From the NCBI GenBank assembly GCA_034436375.1, contig DAOTVS010000169.1, forward strand, positions 1-19,446: a DNA stretch of 19,446 nt. Reading direction: 5' to 3'. This stretch comes from DAOTVS01 sp034436375 (GTDB lineage: Bacteria; Chloroflexota; Anaerolineae; SpSt-313). This document shows, in pieces, positions 1 to 6,825 of this stretch (position 1 is its first letter; every line of letters begins with the position of its first letter). The notes under the pieces were generated by a model. The model was not told the DNA's origin, made no database searches, and saw only the letters and a program-made list of their open reading frames with translations. The translations under genes were made by a program, and so were the position numbers.

Positions 1-48
1 GGTTGCCTGCAGCCGGGCCGCCTGAGGGCGGCCCGGCTGCAGGCAACC
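1..48. repeat. 22-bp perfect hairpin at the left edge, part of a repeat also found at the right edge
   Basis: Bases 1-22 and 27-48 are perfect inverted complements around the loop TGAG. The hairpin lies about 100 bases downstream of the stop of the minus-strand hydrolase gene, so it can act as its transcription terminator, although no U-tract is seen. Bases 34-61, read on the minus strand, match 19419-19446 in 26 of 28 positions. The window begins exactly at the outer arm, so the full repeat may extend to the left. Between the hairpin and the hydrolase (49-150) there is only a short GCCGGCT/AGCCGGC stem and no gene. Confidence 0.75.
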
Positions 49-150
49 CGCCAAATCCCCCCTCCCGGGTCAGAGCCGGGCAGGCGCACAGCACCTTTGC
101 CGGCTGTTACCGGGAGCCGGCTGGATCAAGTGCGGTTGCAGTACTAAACG

Positions 151-981
151 CTAGTAGCGGGCCAGCCCGAGGCCGCCGGCAAAGCGGCTTACCTGCCGCT
201 CATAGTCGGGGTTTTCCTGGTCGTTGCCGTGGCCGTAGCCGGGGTAGAGGATGATCTCGCTGTGCGGGATGAGCGCTGCCATCTCGCGCTGCACGTCGGC
301 TGGGATGACCCGGTCGTCGGCGCCGCCGATCACGAGCGTGGGGCAAGCGATGCCCGGCAGGAGCGGGCGGTTGTCGAGGTAGAGCAGTTCCTCAAGGATG
401 CGCTCCAGCCGCTCCGCGTATCGCGGCTTGGGCAGCAGCCCTGTGAACGGGCGTAGCGGGCGATAGCGGGCCACCGTCTGTGGGCGAAAGGTGTACTCGA
501 TCGAGCTCCAATTCAGCTCGGCCCAACGGCCCTCGTGGGCCAGCACCATCCATAGCTGGAGCACAGTCCGGGTATGCTCTACGGTACGGTGCAGGGTGGA
601 GGAGAGGATCAGCCCACGGATGAGGTCCGGCCGCCTGACCGCCATCCATTGCCCCACCGGCCCGCCGGCCGAGTTACATTCGAGCACGGTCGGCCCCCAC
701 TGCAGTTGCTCCAGCGCCCAGAGCAGATCACCGGCGTGCTGGTCCTGGCGAAAGTGCGGCGGGATCGGCTGGCGCCGGCTGAGCACCAGCACCCGGTAGC
801 GGTGCGCACGCCGGCGATAGTACCATGCCAGCCGCAGCGCCCCGTCAACGACGGTCGTCAAGCCGTCACCGGCGCCGGGGATGACGGCAATGGCGGTGGG
901 GCCATCGCCCAGGGCCAGGTAGGGCAGTTGGGCCCCATCCGGCAGAGGCAGGTAACCCGCGGTGCGGCCCGGCAATAACAT
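151..981 (-). CDS. Alpha/beta-fold hydrolase
   Basis: This 276-residue protein has the layout of a cytoplasmic alpha/beta hydrolase. A likely oxyanion-loop segment (VIPGAGDG) lies near residues 33-40. The nucleophile elbow ECNSAGG puts the catalytic serine at 104. The acid is Asp222 or Asp223 in GGADDRVIP, and the histidine is His251 in GYGHGND. The spacing of the three and the total length are normal for single-domain esterases, lipases or C-C hydrolases. No signal peptide or membrane helix is seen. The ATG at 981 is preceded by AAAGGAGAAA, which overlaps the stop of the upstream deacetylase-family gene. With a 14-base gap, the two are almost surely co-transcribed and probably translationally coupled. 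The substrate cannot be told from sequence; an ester or amide linked to the deacetylase's product is a guess from context only. Confidence 0.9.
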   Translation of the reverse strand: MLLPGRTAGYLPLPDGAQLPYLALGDGPTAIAVIPGAGDGLTTVVDGALRLAWYYRRRAHRYRVLVLSRRQPIPPHFRQDQHAGDLLWALEQLQWGPTVLECNSAGGPVGQWMAVRRPDLIRGLILSSTLHRTVEHTRTVLQLWMVLAHEGRWAELNWSSIEYTFRPQTVARYRPLRPFTGLLPKPRYAERLERILEELLYLDNRPLLPGIACPTLVIGGADDRVIPADVQREMAALIPHSEIILYPGYGHGNDQENPDYERQVSRFAGGLGLARY

Positions 982-995
982 GGTCTTTCTCCTTT

Positions 996-2153
996 CTAGC
1001 CATAAAGGCCATGGAAAAAGTGGCCGGCGTTGCTGCCCAGAGAGCGGGTGTAGTAGCCGCCCTCCTGGACGACGAGAGTGGGCAGTTGCAGGGCGCCGAC
1101 CAGCCGGCCATTGGCGTCCATGTCCTGGCCGGTCAGGCTCCAGGTACCGGTCGGGTCCCGCCGGGCGGTATCCAGGCCCAGGGCGACAACCAGGAACTGG
1201 GGCTTGAATCTACGCACGCGCGCCAGGGCTTTCTGCAGGGCCTGGCGGTAGGCCTCACCATCGACGATTTCCGGCAGGGGCAGGTTCAGGTTGTAGCCCT
1301 GGCCTGCTCCCAACCCCTTTTCATCGGCGAACCCACAAAAGTAGGGGTAGGCGACGCGCGGCTGGGCATGGATCGAGATCGTCAGCACGTCCGGACGGTC
1401 GTAGAAGATGTCCTGGGTGCCGTTGCCGTGGTGATAGTCCAGGTCGAGCACCGCCACACGGCCCTGCGCGCTCAGATAGTGGGCGGCGATAGCCGTCGAG
1501 TTGAGGTAGCAAAAGCCGCCAAAGGCGCGCCGCTCGGCGTGATGGCCGGGCGGCCGCACCAACGCATAGGCCAGGCGGCGCCCCATGCGCACCTCCTGAG
1601 CGGCGGTTAGAGCGCAATCCACGGCCCTCCTGGCCGCCACATAGGCGTTGCGATTCAGGGGCGTGAACGTATCGATGCAATAGTAGCCGGCCCGGATGGC
1701 CAGATCCTTGGGCGGGCGGGTCGCATTGCGGATCGGAAAGACGTAGGGATAGACCGAGTCGCCGGGCTCCACACTCTCGCAGACCCGCCGCAGGTACTCG
1801 ACAAACTCCTTGTCGTGGACGGCCGTGATGTGCAGGTCCGGAAAGTGGCGGGGCTCGACCCGCTCAAAGAGATCGCTGCGCTGCAGCCCTTTGAGAATGG
1901 CATCGATCCTGACGGGGGCTTCCACATAGCCGCGCTCACGGACGTGATGGATCGCCTGCTGGTCATTGACCACCAGGGCGATGCGCTCGTCGGCGGGGCG
2001 CTCCCGGTGGATCACCGGCGGGGCCTCTTGTTTCACGTAGCGGGACCCCCGCAGTCCCACAGGATCATCGTGGAACGAAGCCACCTGGGCGATAGCTTCC
2101 CTATTGGCGGGCAGCGTATCGTCAGACACGCGCCGGATGCGGAATGCGGCCAT
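996..2153 (-). CDS. Histone deacetylase / acetylpolyamine amidohydrolase family protein
   Basis: The 385-residue protein is a zinc amidohydrolase of the arginase-deacetylase fold, which removes acetyl groups from acetyl-lysine, acetylpolyamines or small amides. Diagnostic residues are in order: the catalytic His pair in RPPGHHAE (His204-His205), the zinc ligands Asp239 and His241 in DLDYHHGNGT, the Gly-rich GLGAGQGYNLNLPLP loop near 279-293, the third zinc ligand Asp328 in ALGLDTARRDP, and the catalytic tyrosine in QEGGYY (Tyr367). The first ~50 residues are an extra N-terminal segment before the core. Start: ATG at 2153, preceded by GGAAGGGGGAAG. It is the first gene of a two-gene unit with the alpha/beta hydrolase. 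In bacteria such enzymes mostly act on small molecules rather than histones, but the substrate here is unknown. Confidence 0.93.
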   Translation of the reverse strand: MAAFRIRRVSDDTLPANREAIAQVASFHDDPVGLRGSRYVKQEAPPVIHRERPADERIALVVNDQQAIHHVRERGYVEAPVRIDAILKGLQRSDLFERVEPRHFPDLHITAVHDKEFVEYLRRVCESVEPGDSVYPYVFPIRNATRPPKDLAIRAGYYCIDTFTPLNRNAYVAARRAVDCALTAAQEVRMGRRLAYALVRPPGHHAERRAFGGFCYLNSTAIAAHYLSAQGRVAVLDLDYHHGNGTQDIFYDRPDVLTISIHAQPRVAYPYFCGFADEKGLGAGQGYNLNLPLPEIVDGEAYRQALQKALARVRRFKPQFLVVALGLDTARRDPTGTWSLTGQDMDANGRLVGALQLPTLVVQEGGYYTRSLGSNAGHFFHGLYG

Positions 2154-2204
2154 ACTTCCCCCTTCCAGACTGGCGCAAACCCCCGTTGGGCTGTAAGTTT
2201 ACCT

Positions 2205-2233
2205 ATTATACCATCCCCTACCCCGTGAGTCCA
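2205..2233 (-). promoter_or_regulatory. Sigma70-type promoter of the deacetylase-hydrolase unit
   Basis: On the minus strand, TGGACT (2233-2228) is followed by a 17-base spacer and a perfect TATAAT (2210-2205). Transcription would start near 2198, about 45 bases before the ATG at 2153. The -10 is consensus and the -35 matches 4 of 6. Confidence 0.65.
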
Positions 2234-2296
2234 GGTGCGGGGGCACAGTCAACACAATCCCAATCTGTTCTTCATATGATCTCAACACGCATGCAC

Positions 2297-2326
2297 TATA
2301 CTGGCCTCAGTCAAGAATGATTGACT
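2297..2326 (+). promoter_or_regulatory. Putative -10 element and inverted repeat before the glycosylation operon
   Basis: TATACT at 2297-2302 is the best -10 candidate for the plus-strand operon, without a convincing -35. Just downstream, at 2309-2326, lies the perfect inverted repeat AGTCAA-N6-TTGACT. It would sit at or just after the transcription start, a typical place for a repressor operator. The operon's first ribosome binding site, GGAGGGAG, follows at about 2328. Confidence 0.4.
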
Positions 2327-2345
2327 TGGAGGGAGAGACCCGCTC

Positions 2346-2804
2346 ATGATGGCTCATCTGAACGATGTGTTTCAGGCCGACGATGGGTTCCAGTGCATGG
2401 GGCGCTTTGCGGTCGTCGGGCTGCTGGGCACAATCATCGACATCGGGCTCTTTGCACTATTGCACGTGCGCCTTGGCATACCGGCACTGGTGGCCAATAC
2501 GATCTCGTATAGTGCCGGTATCGCCAACAACTATATTCTCCACCGGCACTGGACCTACGCTCATCGGCCACGCAGGGCGGTCGGCGTACAGTTCTCCCAG
2601 TTCTCGGTGGTTAGCCTCAGCGCTCTGGCGCTGAATAATCTGTCGGTGCTGTTGCTCGCGCATCCCCTGGGTTTACTGCTTGCAGTTCCTGCCTATGGAG
2701 ACCTTCTAGCCAAAGGCTGCGCGACGGGCGTGGGCATGGTCTGGAGCTATGTGGGCAACAGCTTTTGGACGTTCCGTGACACGATGAAAGGAGCGCAATC
2801 ATGA
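2346..2804 (+). CDS. GtrA-family membrane protein
   Basis: A 152-residue protein with four predicted membrane helices, the usual size and layout of the GtrA family (GtrA-like/DPMS TM). Family hallmarks are the N-terminal GRFAVVGLLGTIIDIGLF segment, the mid-protein NTISYSAGIANNYILHRHWTY stretch (about 56-76) and the closing NSFWTFRD. GtrA proteins are thought to help move or hold polyprenyl-phosphate-linked sugars in the membrane, and are regularly encoded beside GT2 enzymes of the GtrB/DPM1 type, exactly as here. GGAGGGAG lies upstream; ATG at 2346 or 2349 could be used. Its TGA overlaps the ATG of the next gene (ATGA), so the pair is translationally coupled. The export role is inferred from the family. 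Confidence 0.9.
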   Translation: MMAHLNDVFQADDGFQCMGRFAVVGLLGTIIDIGLFALLHVRLGIPALVANTISYSAGIANNYILHRHWTYAHRPRRAVGVQFSQFSVVSLSALALNNLSVLLLAHPLGLLLAVPAYGDLLAKGCATGVGMVWSYVGNSFWTFRDTMKGAQS

Positions 2805-3811
2805 CTGCCGTACGCTATCGGCCGCAGCCGGAGCCCAAGCTCTCTGTGGCCTCCATGGACTCGGCGCCCACGCTGTCGATTGTCGTGCCGGTGCACAACG
2901 AAGCGGCTGTGTTGCCCGAGCTCTACCGGCGCATCCGTAGTGTGATGGACGAGGGTGGGCGGAGCTGGGAGCTGCTGCTCGTGAACGACGGCAGCCGGGA
3001 TCAGTCAGCTATCACCATCGAGTTCCTCTGTGCCCAAGACAGCAGGGTGCGTGGCATCAGCCTGAGCCGCAACTTTGGCTTCCAGATCGCTGTCACGGCT
3101 GGGCTGGATGCGGCGCGAGGGCGCGCGGTGATCCTGATGGATGCCGACCTGCAGGACCCCCCCGAGGTCATCCCCGAGATGATCACCCGCTGGCGTGCGG
3201 GGTTTGATGTCGTCTATGGGGTGCGTACGGAGCGTGCCGGCGAAACCTGGTTCAAGCGCGCCTCGGCGAGCGGTTTCTATCGCCTCATCCGGCGCCTGAC
3301 CAGCGTTGACATCCCGCTCGATACCGGCGATTTCCGGTTGATGGACCGCCGTGTGGTGGATGCCATCCGGCAGATGCCTGAACAACACCGCTTCCTGCGC
3401 GGTATGGTGAGCTGGGTCGGTTTCAAGCAGACCGGCGTCGCCTACAAGCGGCAGCCGCGCTATGCCGGCGAGACCAAGTTCACCCTGAAAAAGATGTTGC
3501 GCTTCGCCCTCGATGCGATCACCGGGTTCTCGTACCTCCCGTTGCAGCTCGCTACCTATCTGGGTGCGGCAATCACAGTGCTGAGCGGGTTGATGGTCCT
3601 GGGGGCGATCCTGTTGCGGCTGACGGGCGCAGCCCAGCCCTTGACGGGCCAGGCGCCCACTCTGCTCGCCGTGCTGTTTCTGGGCGGTGTGCAGCTGATC
3701 TGCCTGGGTATCGTCGGTGAGTACCTGGGCCGTATCTACGACCAGGCCAGGCAGAGGCCGCTGTACCTCGTCGAGCAACGCTGGGGCTTTGACGAGCCGG
3801 CAGCACGGTGA
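2801..3811 (+). CDS. GT2 polyprenyl-phosphate glycosyltransferase (DPM1/GtrB/YkcC-like)
   Basis: This 336-residue protein should transfer a sugar from a nucleotide donor to polyprenyl phosphate on the inner face of the membrane. The GT-A domain spans about 24-230: LSIVVPVHNE, VNDGS (61-65), the metal-binding MDADLQDPPE (Asp114 and Asp116), DTGDFRLMDR (174-183), QHRFLRG (195-201) and AGETKFTLKKML (222-233), all classic for the DPM/GtrB group. Two membrane helices follow (about 250-272 and 287-308) with the expected short cytoplasmic tail. The ATG at 2801 follows AAAGGAGCGC and overlaps the stop of gtrA-like gene. A Met at residue 19 has no ribosome binding site. The likely product feeds the membrane glycosyltransferase encoded downstream. 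The identity of the sugar cannot be read from sequence. Confidence 0.93.
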   Translation: MTAVRYRPQPEPKLSVASMDSAPTLSIVVPVHNEAAVLPELYRRIRSVMDEGGRSWELLLVNDGSRDQSAITIEFLCAQDSRVRGISLSRNFGFQIAVTAGLDAARGRAVILMDADLQDPPEVIPEMITRWRAGFDVVYGVRTERAGETWFKRASASGFYRLIRRLTSVDIPLDTGDFRLMDRRVVDAIRQMPEQHRFLRGMVSWVGFKQTGVAYKRQPRYAGETKFTLKKMLRFALDAITGFSYLPLQLATYLGAAITVLSGLMVLGAILLRLTGAAQPLTGQAPTLLAVLFLGGVQLICLGIVGEYLGRIYDQARQRPLYLVEQRWGFDEPAAR

Positions 3812-3818
3812 GGTGATC

Positions 3819-3871
3819 CGGTTTTGCCGGAGCGGCCTGTGGGCCGCCCACAGGCCGCTCCGGCAAAACCG
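3819..3871. repeat. 25-bp perfect hairpin inside the glycosylation operon
   Basis: Bases 3819-3843 and 3847-3871 are perfect complements around the loop CCG. The hairpin begins 8 bases after the GT2 stop and ends 33 bases before the ATG of the next gene. The 3' side is followed by GTTATCAACC and not by a U-tract. It could attenuate transcription into the large downstream gene, protect the upstream mRNA, or be an inserted palindromic repeat. Confidence 0.85.
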
Positions 3872-3904
3872 TTATCAACCTTGACTGATCGGAGTCTGCA
3901 TAGG

Positions 3905-6166
3905 ATGAGGAATGCGTTTGTAGAAACCGTCGTATCCAGAACGATTCGGGTGCGGACGTTGCAGCTATCACGCCAGAGCGTGTTGCGTTTTGTGGGCTTG
4001 ACAGCGATTGTGGTGCTGGCCGCGGCGCTGCGCTTCAGCAACCTGGCGGCACTGGGCTATGCCAATCACTACTACACGGCTGCGGTCAAGAGCATGCTGC
4101 AGTCGTGGCACAACTTTTTTTTCGTCGCCGCCGAGCCGGGCGGTTCGGTGAGTGTGGACAAGCCACCCGTGGGGCTCTGGCTGCAGACGCTCTCGGCTTA
4201 CTTTTTCGGTGTGAACGGCTTTGCGGTGCTGTTGCCGGAGATCGTGGCGGGCATCGCCTCGGTGATTGTGGTCTATCACCTGGTACGGCGCTGGTTTGGG
4301 ACGGCGGCGGGCATGCTGGCGGCGTTGGCGCTGGCGATCACGCCCGTGGTGGTGGCGACGGATCGCAACAACACGATTGACAGCACGCTGATCTTCACGC
4401 TGCTGCTGGCGTCGTGGGCGTTCATCAAGGCGACAGAGAAGGGCAAGCTGCGCTTTCTGTTGCTGGGCGCGGCGCTGGTGGGCATCGGCTTTAACATCAA
4501 GATGCTGGAGGCCTACCTGCCGCTGCCAGCGTTCTACGCGCTCTATTTCCTGGGCTCGCCGGAGCGGTTGGGGCGCAAGGTCTTGAACCTGGCAGTGGCG
4601 ACGGTGTTGTTGTTGGGCATTTCGTTCTCATGGGCGGTGGCGGTAGACATGACGCCTGCGAGCCAGCGCCCCTATGTGGGGAGCTCGGGCGACAACTCGG
4701 AGATCAGCCTCATCCTCGGCTATAATGGCGCCGAGCGGTTGCTGGGCATGGGCAACCGGGGAGGCCTACTGAGCGGTCTACTGGGCGGCGGTAACAACAC
4801 GGGGTTCCGGGGAGGGAGCCGGAATGGCGGTTTCCCGGGCGGCAACTGGGGCGGCCAGAACTGGCAAGGCCAGATGCCCCAGCTGAACGGGGGCGCGAAC
4901 GGCGCGCAGGCAGGCCAACCGAATGCATCTGCGAATGGCGTGCAGCCAAGGGCGACCCGCGGCGCGAACGGCGGGCGCCAGTGGACGGGCTTCGGCGGAC
5001 CTGGCGGCGGCATGATGGGCACGGGGCGAGCGGGCCTGCTGCGGCTGTTTAGCGTGCCTCTGAGCAAAGAGGTGAGCTGGCTCTTGCCCTTTGGTCTGTT
5101 CGCTGCGGTGCTGCTGGTGCTGCGCACGCGCCTGCGCTGGCCGCTGGCGCAGAAGCATCAGGCCGTGGTGCTTTGGGGCGGGTGGCTGCTGACCGGGGGC
5201 GTGTTCTTTAGCATCGCCGGGTTCTTCCACCAATACTATCTTTCGATGCTGGCGCCGCCGCTGGCGGCGCTGGTCGGGATCGGCTTTGTGGAATTGTGGC
5301 GCTTGGGCCAGAAGCACCGGTGGTTGGCCAGCGGGCTCTTGCTCGTGGCGGCGGGCGCGACGCTGGCGCTGCAGATGGTCACGGCGCAGGCCTTTGTGGG
5401 CATGACCTGGTGGCAGCCGGTCACGATCGCGCTGCTTTGTGCCGGGGCGGTGATCCTGGTCCTGACGTCGGCGGTGCGGGAGATGCGCCCCGCGACCATA
5501 GCCGGATTTGTTTGCGTCATCGCCGCGCTGCTGCTGACGCCGGGGATCTGGTCAGGGCTGACGATGCTCCATGCCAGCGACAACCAGTCGCTGCCGGCTG
5601 CCTATAGCGGCAACCAGGGAATGGACGGAGGCTGGAACGGCGGCGGCAGGCAGAGCGGCAGCTCAGGGAACAATCAGGGGCTGCAGGTGAACCAGGCGCT
5701 GCTCGACTATCTGCAGAAGAACACGCAGGGCTCCGAGTATCTGATGGCCGTGCCCAGCTCGATGCAGGGCGCCGACTATGTGATCGCGACTGGGCGGCCA
5801 GTGCTCTACATGGGTGGCTTTATGGGCGAGGACCAGGTCCTCACCCCCGATAAGCTGGCGCAGTTGGTGGCCGAGGGCAAGCTGCGCTACGTGTACTGGG
5901 ATGGCCGTGGGCGTGACGGTTTCGCAGGCCAGCAGGGTACGCAGGCGAGCATCAATCAGTGGATCACAACCCACGGCACTGTCGTGCAGGGCTTTGAGAC
6001 CCAGACGCAGAACTCCGGCGCGCCAGATGGCACGGGCGCGGCAACCCAGGGGAGCGCGGCTGGCCTGGCACAGGCCGGCGGCATGGGGTTCACCCGGGGC
6101 GGTGGAAGAATGCAAGTCACGCTCTACGATCTGGGATCTGGGATGACAGCAAACGAAAGGAGGTGA
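3905..6166 (+). CDS. GT39/PMT-like membrane glycosyltransferase (YkcB-like)
   Basis: A 753-residue multi-spanning protein of the dolichyl-phosphate-mannose-protein mannosyltransferase superfamily, YkcA/YkcB branch. It should use a lipid-linked sugar, likely that made by the neighbouring GT2, on the outer face of the membrane. The N-terminal signature is clear: TM1 (about 28-43), then NHYYTAAVKSMLQSWHNFFF (54-73), DKPPVGLWLQ (85-94) and ATDRNNTIDS (151-160). Membrane helices run to about 550. A loop at about 283-377 is extremely rich in Gly, Asn and Gln. A soluble C-terminal domain (about 590-700) contains ALLDYLQKNTQGSEYLMAVP and YMGGFMGEDQVL, as in YkcB-type proteins, followed by a Gly/Ala/Gln tail. 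The ATG at 3905 has GGAG at 3891-3894. An in-frame upstream TTG at 3824 lies inside the hairpin and is not credible. Acceptor and sugar are unknown. Confidence 0.9.
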   Translation: MRNAFVETVVSRTIRVRTLQLSRQSVLRFVGLTAIVVLAAALRFSNLAALGYANHYYTAAVKSMLQSWHNFFFVAAEPGGSVSVDKPPVGLWLQTLSAYFFGVNGFAVLLPEIVAGIASVIVVYHLVRRWFGTAAGMLAALALAITPVVVATDRNNTIDSTLIFTLLLASWAFIKATEKGKLRFLLLGAALVGIGFNIKMLEAYLPLPAFYALYFLGSPERLGRKVLNLAVATVLLLGISFSWAVAVDMTPASQRPYVGSSGDNSEISLILGYNGAERLLGMGNRGGLLSGLLGGGNNTGFRGGSRNGGFPGGNWGGQNWQGQMPQLNGGANGAQAGQPNASANGVQPRATRGANGGRQWTGFGGPGGGMMGTGRAGLLRLFSVPLSKEVSWLLPFGLFAAVLLVLRTRLRWPLAQKHQAVVLWGGWLLTGGVFFSIAGFFHQYYLSMLAPPLAALVGIGFVELWRLGQKHRWLASGLLLVAAGATLALQMVTAQAFVGMTWWQPVTIALLCAGAVILVLTSAVREMRPATIAGFVCVIAALLLTPGIWSGLTMLHASDNQSLPAAYSGNQGMDGGWNGGGRQSGSSGNNQGLQVNQALLDYLQKNTQGSEYLMAVPSSMQGADYVIATGRPVLYMGGFMGEDQVLTPDKLAQLVAEGKLRYVYWDGRGRDGFAGQQGTQASINQWITTHGTVVQGFETQTQNSGAPDGTGAATQGSAAGLAQAGGMGFTRGGGRMQVTLYDLGSGMTANERR

Positions 6167-6225
6167 TGATCTGTCAGATCTGTGTGTGCGAATGGAGCAA
6201 CATCTCCCGCAAACTGAGAGCATAG
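6166..6225 (+). other. Possible 19-residue Cys-containing small ORF
   Basis: The ATG at 6166 overlaps the stop of the GT39 gene (TGATG). It opens a 19-codon frame, MICQICVCEWSNISRKLRA, ending at TAG 6223-6225. Directly in front is GAAAGGAGGTGAT (6157-6167), almost the full complement of the 16S rRNA 3' end, but it is too close to this ATG for ideal spacing. A second strong sequence, GGGAGGTGATCACC, follows at 6228. Coding status is uncertain: nothing but the start, stop and strong ribosome binding sequence supports it. Confidence 0.25.
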
Positions 6226-6243
6226 AAGGGAGGTGATCACCTG

Positions 6244-6279
6244 CCACGAGCCCGGCTTCTCTCGGAGCCGGGCTCGTGG
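6244..6279 (+). terminator. Hairpin terminator of the glycosylation operon
   Basis: CCACGAGCCCGGCT (6244-6257) pairs perfectly with 6266-6279, and two more pairs (one G-T) close a TCTC loop, giving a 16-bp stem. It is followed by TTGTAGCCTATT, only weakly T-rich. It lies 77 bases after the GT39 stop and before the next promoter, so termination is the simplest reading. Confidence 0.75.
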
Positions 6280-6397
6280 TTGTAGCCTATTCCGGAGGCA
6301 ACTTGCCCTAAGGGTGAGCTGTATCCGGGTTGGCGTTCTTGGCGATAGGTGTGCGATGCCTCGAAAAATCTCGATGATCAAGAATCAAGTGAACTTC

Positions 6398-6426
6398 TTG
6401 ACATGTGGGACGACAAGAGGTACGAT
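6398..6426 (+). promoter_or_regulatory. Near-consensus sigma70-type promoter of the MNT/HEPN pair
   Basis: TTGACA (6398-6403), a 17-base spacer and TACGAT (6421-6426) make an almost ideal promoter. Transcription would start near 6433, about 36 bases before the ATG at 6469. This also shows that upstream in-frame starts of the nucleotidyltransferase (as far as 6349) are not used. Confidence 0.75.
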
Positions 6427-6468
6427 CAAGCACAGAGTAAGGAAATGTGCAGGGAAGGGGGACCAACA

Positions 6469-6825
6469 ATGGCCAAACCCTATGCCAGCGAGAGCTCTCT
6501 GCGAGTTGCCGTGACGGTCACGGCGCTACTTGAGAGGTGCAAGGCGGCCCTTGAAAGACACTATGGCCCACGTTTCAAAGGGCTGGTATTGTATGGGTCC
6601 GAGGCCCGCAACCAGGCCAGCCCTGGCAGTGATATTGATCTGCTCGTCCTGCTGGCTCAACCTTTCGACTATTTCCGTGAGCTCAGCCAGATTATCGATC
6701 TGCTTTATCCCATTCAACTCGAGTCTGATCGTCTCATTTCGGCGAAACCCGCTCCTCTGGATGACTACCAGCAGGGCAGCATTTTGCTCTACCGGAATGC
6801 TAAGAGGGAAGGAGTGCTTGTATGA
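6469..6825 (+). CDS. MNT-type minimal nucleotidyltransferase (HEPN partner, likely antitoxin)
   Basis: This 118-residue protein is a minimal nucleotidyltransferase of the DNA polymerase beta superfamily. The hallmark is LYGSEARNQASPGSDIDLLV, holding the GS motif and the two metal-binding aspartates of the DxD. In MNT/HEPN modules the MNT protein commonly works as the antitoxin, in known cases by adding AMP to the HEPN toxin. It starts at ATG 6469 behind AGGGAAGGGGG and directly follows the promoter at 6398-6426. Its last codon overlaps the start of the HEPN frame (ATGA at 6822). The sequence is visibly less GC-rich than its neighbours, which fits horizontal gain. Only the minimal domain is present, which is normal for this family. 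Confidence 0.88.
   Translation: MAKPYASESSLRVAVTVTALLERCKAALERHYGPRFKGLVLYGSEARNQASPGSDIDLLVLLAQPFDYFRELSQIIDLLYPIQLESDRLISAKPAPLDDYQQGSILLYRNAKREGVLV

Noticed and set aside
3005..3778. 257-codon minus-strand open frame opposite the GT2 gene
   Set aside because: It mirrors the strong GT2 reading frame, has no recognisable motif, and codon bias favours the plus strand.
3824..3904. TTG-started extension of the GT39-like gene
   Set aside because: It would begin inside the 25-bp hairpin with no ribosome binding site; the ATG at 3905 has GGAG at suitable distance.
6233..6514. 93-codon frame starting at GTG after the second strong SD-like sequence
   Set aside because: It reads through the terminator hairpin and the MNT promoter, ends inside the nucleotidyltransferase gene in another frame, and has no coherent composition.
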